DNA of 8,586 nt from Gammaproteobacteria bacterium. Lineage in GTDB: Bacteria; Pseudomonadota; Gammaproteobacteria; Pseudomonadales; Azotimanducaceae. The position numbers were made by a program, and so were the translations under genes. Positions within the stretch are counted from its first letter, which is position 1. Every line of letters starts with the position of its first letter. Below the pieces are notes generated by a model. It saw only the letters and a program-made list of their open reading frames with translations, made no database searches and was not told the DNA's origin. Shown here piece after piece: positions 6,014-8,586 of the stretch. The stretch lies in contig JABIVN010000027.1 of assembly GCA_018667205.1 (NCBI GenBank), positions 1 to 8,586 on the forward strand, in the 5' to 3' direction.

Positions 6014-6994
6014 ATGATTCGATTCGGCGTACTAGGCGCAGCCCAGATTACTCCTGCAGCATTAATCTACCCATGCATGAATGAACCACTTGCACGAGTC
6101 TCTGTTATCGCCGCTCGAGACAGGAATAAGGCTGAAACCTTCGCATCTGCGCATCACATAGGCACGGTCTGCGCTAGCTATTCTGATGTGGTTAACCACG
6201 AAAAAATCAACGCTCTGTACAACCCCCTTCATATTTCAGCGCATCATCCCTGGACCATCGCCGCTTTAATGGCAGGCAAGCATGTCCTATGCGAGAAATC
6301 TCTTGCGTGTAACGCAAAAGAAGCAAGGGAGATGAATCAAGTCGCTAAAGACCAGGGCCTGGTCTTGATGGATGCATTTCATTATCGATATCACCCTCTG
6401 TTCGCGCGAATGAAAAATATTGTCGATGGTGGAGAGCTCGGGGTTATAGAGTCCATTGACGCCGGCTTTCATATCCCCGTGACAGACCCGGATAACATTC
6501 GGATGAACTATCTCCTGGGTGGGGGCGTCACCATGGATATAGGCTGCTATCCCATTTCCTGGGTTCGACACCTGGCGGGTACGGAGCCTAAAGTTGTTGC
6601 GGCGATCGCAGAAGTTGGTCCACCCCAGGTTGACCTGTTTCTGGAAACAAAAATGGAGGCCGGGAACATTGCCATTACTACATCAGCCGATATGCGGGCG
6701 TCAGCATCCTTTAAGGCAGAAGTGACGGTCAGGGGAAGCAAGGGAGAAATGCGGGTCGATAACGTTGTTGCCCCACAAATGGGGCACCTTTTGACGCTAA
6801 ACGTCAATGGCCAGACAAACCACGAGACGGTTGATCGCAGGCCTACCTACGCTTACCAGTTGGATGCCTTTATCGCTGCTGTAGAAAAAGACGAGCCTCT
6901 TTGGACTGATGGAGACGATGCTGTTGCACAGATGACCGTCATCGACCGATGCTATGAAGCCGCCGGTTTGCCCATCCGTGGCCTGGAGCTTTGA
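6014..6994 (+). CDS. Gfo/Idh/MocA-family NAD(P)-dependent oxidoreductase
   Basis: This 326-residue cytosolic dehydrogenase has an N-terminal Rossmann domain with FGVLGAAQIT at residues 4-13 and the family's EK motif in HVLCEKS (90-96), where Lys95 is the expected catalytic residue. The C-terminal alpha/beta domain follows, with AFHYRYHP (121-128) and GGGVTMDIGCYP (169-180), which hold conserved Asp175 and Cys178. The HYRYHP and DIGCYP forms resemble the subgroup containing trans-1,2-dihydrobenzene-1,2-diol dehydrogenase and D-xylose dehydrogenase. Family members oxidise sugar or polyol hydroxyls, so a cyclic diol or sugar is the likely substrate class; the actual one cannot be read. Length is normal and the N-terminus fits the family, although the ribosome binding site is weak. 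The gene is divergent from the C15-like gene and convergent with the hydrolase gene, with only 13 bases between the stops. Confidence -1.
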   Translation: MIRFGVLGAAQITPAALIYPCMNEPLARVSVIAARDRNKAETFASAHHIGTVCASYSDVVNHEKINALYNPLHISAHHPWTIAALMAGKHVLCEKSLACNAKEAREMNQVAKDQGLVLMDAFHYRYHPLFARMKNIVDGGELGVIESIDAGFHIPVTDPDNIRMNYLLGGGVTMDIGCYPISWVRHLAGTEPKVVAAIAEVGPPQVDLFLETKMEAGNIAITTSADMRASASFKAEVTVRGSKGEMRVDNVVAPQMGHLLTLNVNGQTNHETVDRRPTYAYQLDAFIAAVEKDEPLWTDGDDAVAQMTVIDRCYEAAGLPIRGLEL

Positions 6995-7007
6995 TCGGGC
7001 AGCGGGT

Positions 7008-8243
7008 TTATTTTATCCAATAACCGGGTTCGTTAGTGCTGTAACCAAGGCAACGATAGGTTTCATCGACTAGAGATTGCCCTCTTTCATTGAGCAAAAT
7101 GCCTGCACCCATCTTGTTCATGCTGTATCCGAAACCAAGGTGACATTCAGTATCAGCAAAACCGACACTGCCACCAGCACCCGCATGTCCAAAGGCGTGC
7201 TTTCCCATAATAATGGTTTCTAGCGCACCCGACTCGCGGTGCCGGTTATCCATACTAAGCATAAAACCCAAACTAAATTTCGTAGGTGAAACCAGTGTCA
7301 AATCTTCATGGGTAATCACAGAGGCTGCCTGCATACGCTCAAGGCCAACCTTGTCAACAAAGCCCTCGCCGCCATTGGCAAAGGGTTTGAACATTCCCGC
7401 CATCCCCTTTCCATTGGCAATACCCCCTCCTGCTCCGTACTGGCATAGATAACTTTCAGGGGCGTCTGTCTTAAATTTTCCATTATTGAGCAGCGCAATG
7501 TATTGCAACGACTCTTTGCTCTGCATAAGCGCAACGGTGTAGGGTGAAACTAGCTCCCCTTTTTTAGGTGTCCAACGCAGGATTCTTGAGACGCGGTGAT
7601 GTTCTGATTCAGGCAGACCAATGTGAAAATCCAGACCCAAGGGCTCCGCGACACGCGTTCGAAAATAATCGCCTAACGAAAGACCAGAGGTGCGCCTGAC
7701 TAGCTCTCCAACCGTCCAGCCAAACGTCGACATGTGGTAACCGTTTCGAGTACCCGGCTTCCATAGGGGCTCTTCTTCGGCCAACCGTTGTACCATGTAA
7801 TCCCAGTCTAAAAAGCCGCCTTCCCTAATCGGTCTGCGGATAGCGGCAAGGCCTGCAGAGTGATTGAGCATCATAGCGACAGTGACGTCTTCTTTGCTCT
7901 GCTGGCTGAATTCAGGCCAGTAATCAGACACTTTTGCCTGTAAGTCGAGTTTTCCTTCACAGATAAGAATATGCGCACAAATTGAAACGGCAGCCTTAGT
8001 GACCGAATGCACAACGCTCATGGTGTCTTCCTGCCACTCTGATGCCTGGCGGGGATGCATTTGCCCACCCCAGAGATTAACGACAGTCTCCCCTTCAACA
8101 TTAAAACAAACGGACGCGCCTTGCTCTTCCCGGTCTTCAAAATTGACAATGAATGCGTCCAGTACGCTACGGAACTTGTCATCACAGTAACCGCGAATAG
8201 TGCCTTTTCCATCACTAAGCGGTATTTCTATGGGGCTACTCAT
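7008..8243 (-). CDS. Serine beta-lactamase-family hydrolase (EstB-like esterase/class C fold)
   Basis: This 411-residue protein belongs to the beta-lactamase/penicillin-binding-protein-like serine hydrolases, many of which are esterases. From the ATG at 8243, the nucleophile motif SVTK is at residues 80-83, followed by LNHSAGL (126-132), the Tyr169 motif in GYHMSTFGW, and HAG (353-355) in GHAGAGGSVG, the equivalent of KTG. All catalytic elements are present, so it should be active. I see no signal peptide, which suggests a cytosolic esterase, lactonase or amidase rather than a secreted beta-lactamase. The start is uncertain: the frame extends to an in-frame ATG at 8276 and a TTG at 8288. I prefer 8243 because homologous sequence appears to begin just after it, but no candidate has a strong ribosome binding site. 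A weak imperfect hairpin (about 7003-7027) covers the last codons. Substrate unknown. Confidence -1.
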   Translation of the reverse strand: MSSPIEIPLSDGKGTIRGYCDDKFRSVLDAFIVNFEDREEQGASVCFNVEGETVVNLWGGQMHPRQASEWQEDTMSVVHSVTKAAVSICAHILICEGKLDLQAKVSDYWPEFSQQSKEDVTVAMMLNHSAGLAAIRRPIREGGFLDWDYMVQRLAEEEPLWKPGTRNGYHMSTFGWTVGELVRRTSGLSLGDYFRTRVAEPLGLDFHIGLPESEHHRVSRILRWTPKKGELVSPYTVALMQSKESLQYIALLNNGKFKTDAPESYLCQYGAGGGIANGKGMAGMFKPFANGGEGFVDKVGLERMQAASVITHEDLTLVSPTKFSLGFMLSMDNRHRESGALETIIMGKHAFGHAGAGGSVGFADTECHLGFGYSMNKMGAGILLNERGQSLVDETYRCLGYSTNEPGYWIK

Positions 8244-8454
8244 TGTGTTACTGCCCTGTTTATCAAGAGCAAACATCCTATCATGCAACCCAATATTAGT
8301 ACCCGAGGTTGCCTTTAAAATTCTCTGGCTGGTCGCTATGTAGGGCAGAAGATGGGTTGCACCATTGACGCTTTATCGACGCAAGGACCACCAAGAACCT
8401 TCCAGCAACATAGCTCGTGTTAAGCTAGTGTGGCGATATTCAAGGCCTTTTCTT

Positions 8455-8537
8455 TTATGACACTTCCCGTTACGACACTTCCCGTTATGACACTTCCCGT
8501 TATGACACTTCCCGTTATGACACTTCCCGTTATGACA
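8455..8537. repeat. 15-bp tandem repeat, 5.5 copies, overlapping an SDR stop codon
   Basis: The unit TTATGACACTTCCCG occurs at 8455-8469, 8470-8484 (one T-to-C change), 8485-8499, 8500-8514 and 8515-8529, with a partial copy TTATGACA at 8530-8537. The copies are otherwise identical, indicating recent expansion. The minus strand of the last partial copy is the Ser codon and TAA stop of the adjacent SDR gene, so the array looks like a duplication of that gene's 3' end. The 15-bp period keeps the frame, giving an in-frame TAA in every copy on the minus strand. Confidence -1.
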
Positions 8538-8586
8538 TAGTCATCCCTCCGGCGACGGTCAAGGCAATGCCGGAGACATTCCTAGC
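8530..8586 (-). CDS. SDR-family oxidoreductase, C-terminal fragment at window edge
   Basis: Only the last 18 codons and the stop are inside the window. They read ...NVSGIALTVAGGMTMS, which fits the C-terminus of classical short-chain dehydrogenases, where a G-x-x-L-x-V-x-G-G segment closes the subunit interface. The usual Asp of V-D-G-G is Ala here. The TAA stop (complement of 8530-8532) lies in the 15-bp tandem repeat. The rest of the gene lies to the right of the window. The call rests on a short segment, so the family is likely but not certain and nothing can be said of the substrate. Confidence -1.
   Translation of the reverse strand, partial: ARNVSGIALTVAGGMTMS

Noticed and set aside
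8244..8288. Upstream start (ATG 8276 or TTG 8288) for the beta-lactamase-fold hydrolase
   Set aside because: The extra residues do not look like family sequence or a signal peptide, and neither start has a well-spaced ribosome binding site; kept as an alternative only.
8411..8427. Hairpin TAGCT/AGCTA as an operator or terminator upstream of the hydrolase gene
   Set aside because: Five-base arms with a 7-base loop and no T-run are within chance expectation; nothing else in 8244-8454 supports a site.
8455..8537. CRISPR array
   Set aside because: The repeats are contiguous 15-mers with no spacers between them; this is a simple tandem repeat.

Overview
The window looks like chromosomal DNA from a proteobacterium. 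A marine or other environmental gammaproteobacterium is my best guess. This rests on mid-range GC by eye, AGGAG-type ribosome binding sites, and a catabolic gene set of short-chain dehydrogenases, an acyl-CoA-dehydrogenase-like flavoprotein and serine esterases. The placement is an inference; there is no rRNA or marker gene. I saw no tRNA, CRISPR array, insertion sequence or phage gene.

Layout. (1) Positions 1-2157, plus strand: the 3' part of an N-acyl-D-amino-acid deacylase gene, then 2 bp later two small membrane-protein genes that overlap by ATGA and together form a split YeeE/YedE-type sulfur transporter. This looks like one operon. (2) Positions 2158-2479: non-coding, with a G-rich 14-bp tandem repeat. 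(3) Positions 2480-4764: a divergent pair, an SDR oxidoreductase on the minus strand and an acyl-CoA-dehydrogenase/flavin-monooxygenase-like gene on the plus strand. They share a 296-bp intergenic region with a perfect 8-8-8 inverted repeat that looks like a repressor operator. A strong bidirectional terminator follows at 4781-4816. (4) Positions 4915-6994: a second divergent pair, a long pyroglutamyl-peptidase-I-like protein on the minus strand with Ser at the catalytic Cys position, and a Gfo/Idh/MocA oxidoreductase on the plus strand. (5) Positions 7008-8243, minus strand: a serine beta-lactamase-fold hydrolase (EstB-like esterase family), convergent with the oxidoreductase. (6) Positions 8455-8586: a 15-bp tandem repeat that runs into the stop codon of a second SDR gene, of which only the last 18 codons lie in the window.

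Functionally this is a catabolic and accessory neighbourhood with several amide- or lactam-related hydrolase folds and NAD(P)- or flavin-dependent oxidoreductases. No single known pathway accounts for all of them, and no transcription factor is encoded here although an operator-like site is present. The best candidates for something new are the Cys-to-Ser peptidase homologue with its extra N-terminal domain, the tandem repeat overlapping the SDR stop, the G-quadruplex-capable repeat, and the pairing of a D-amino-acid deacylase with a split sulfur transporter.
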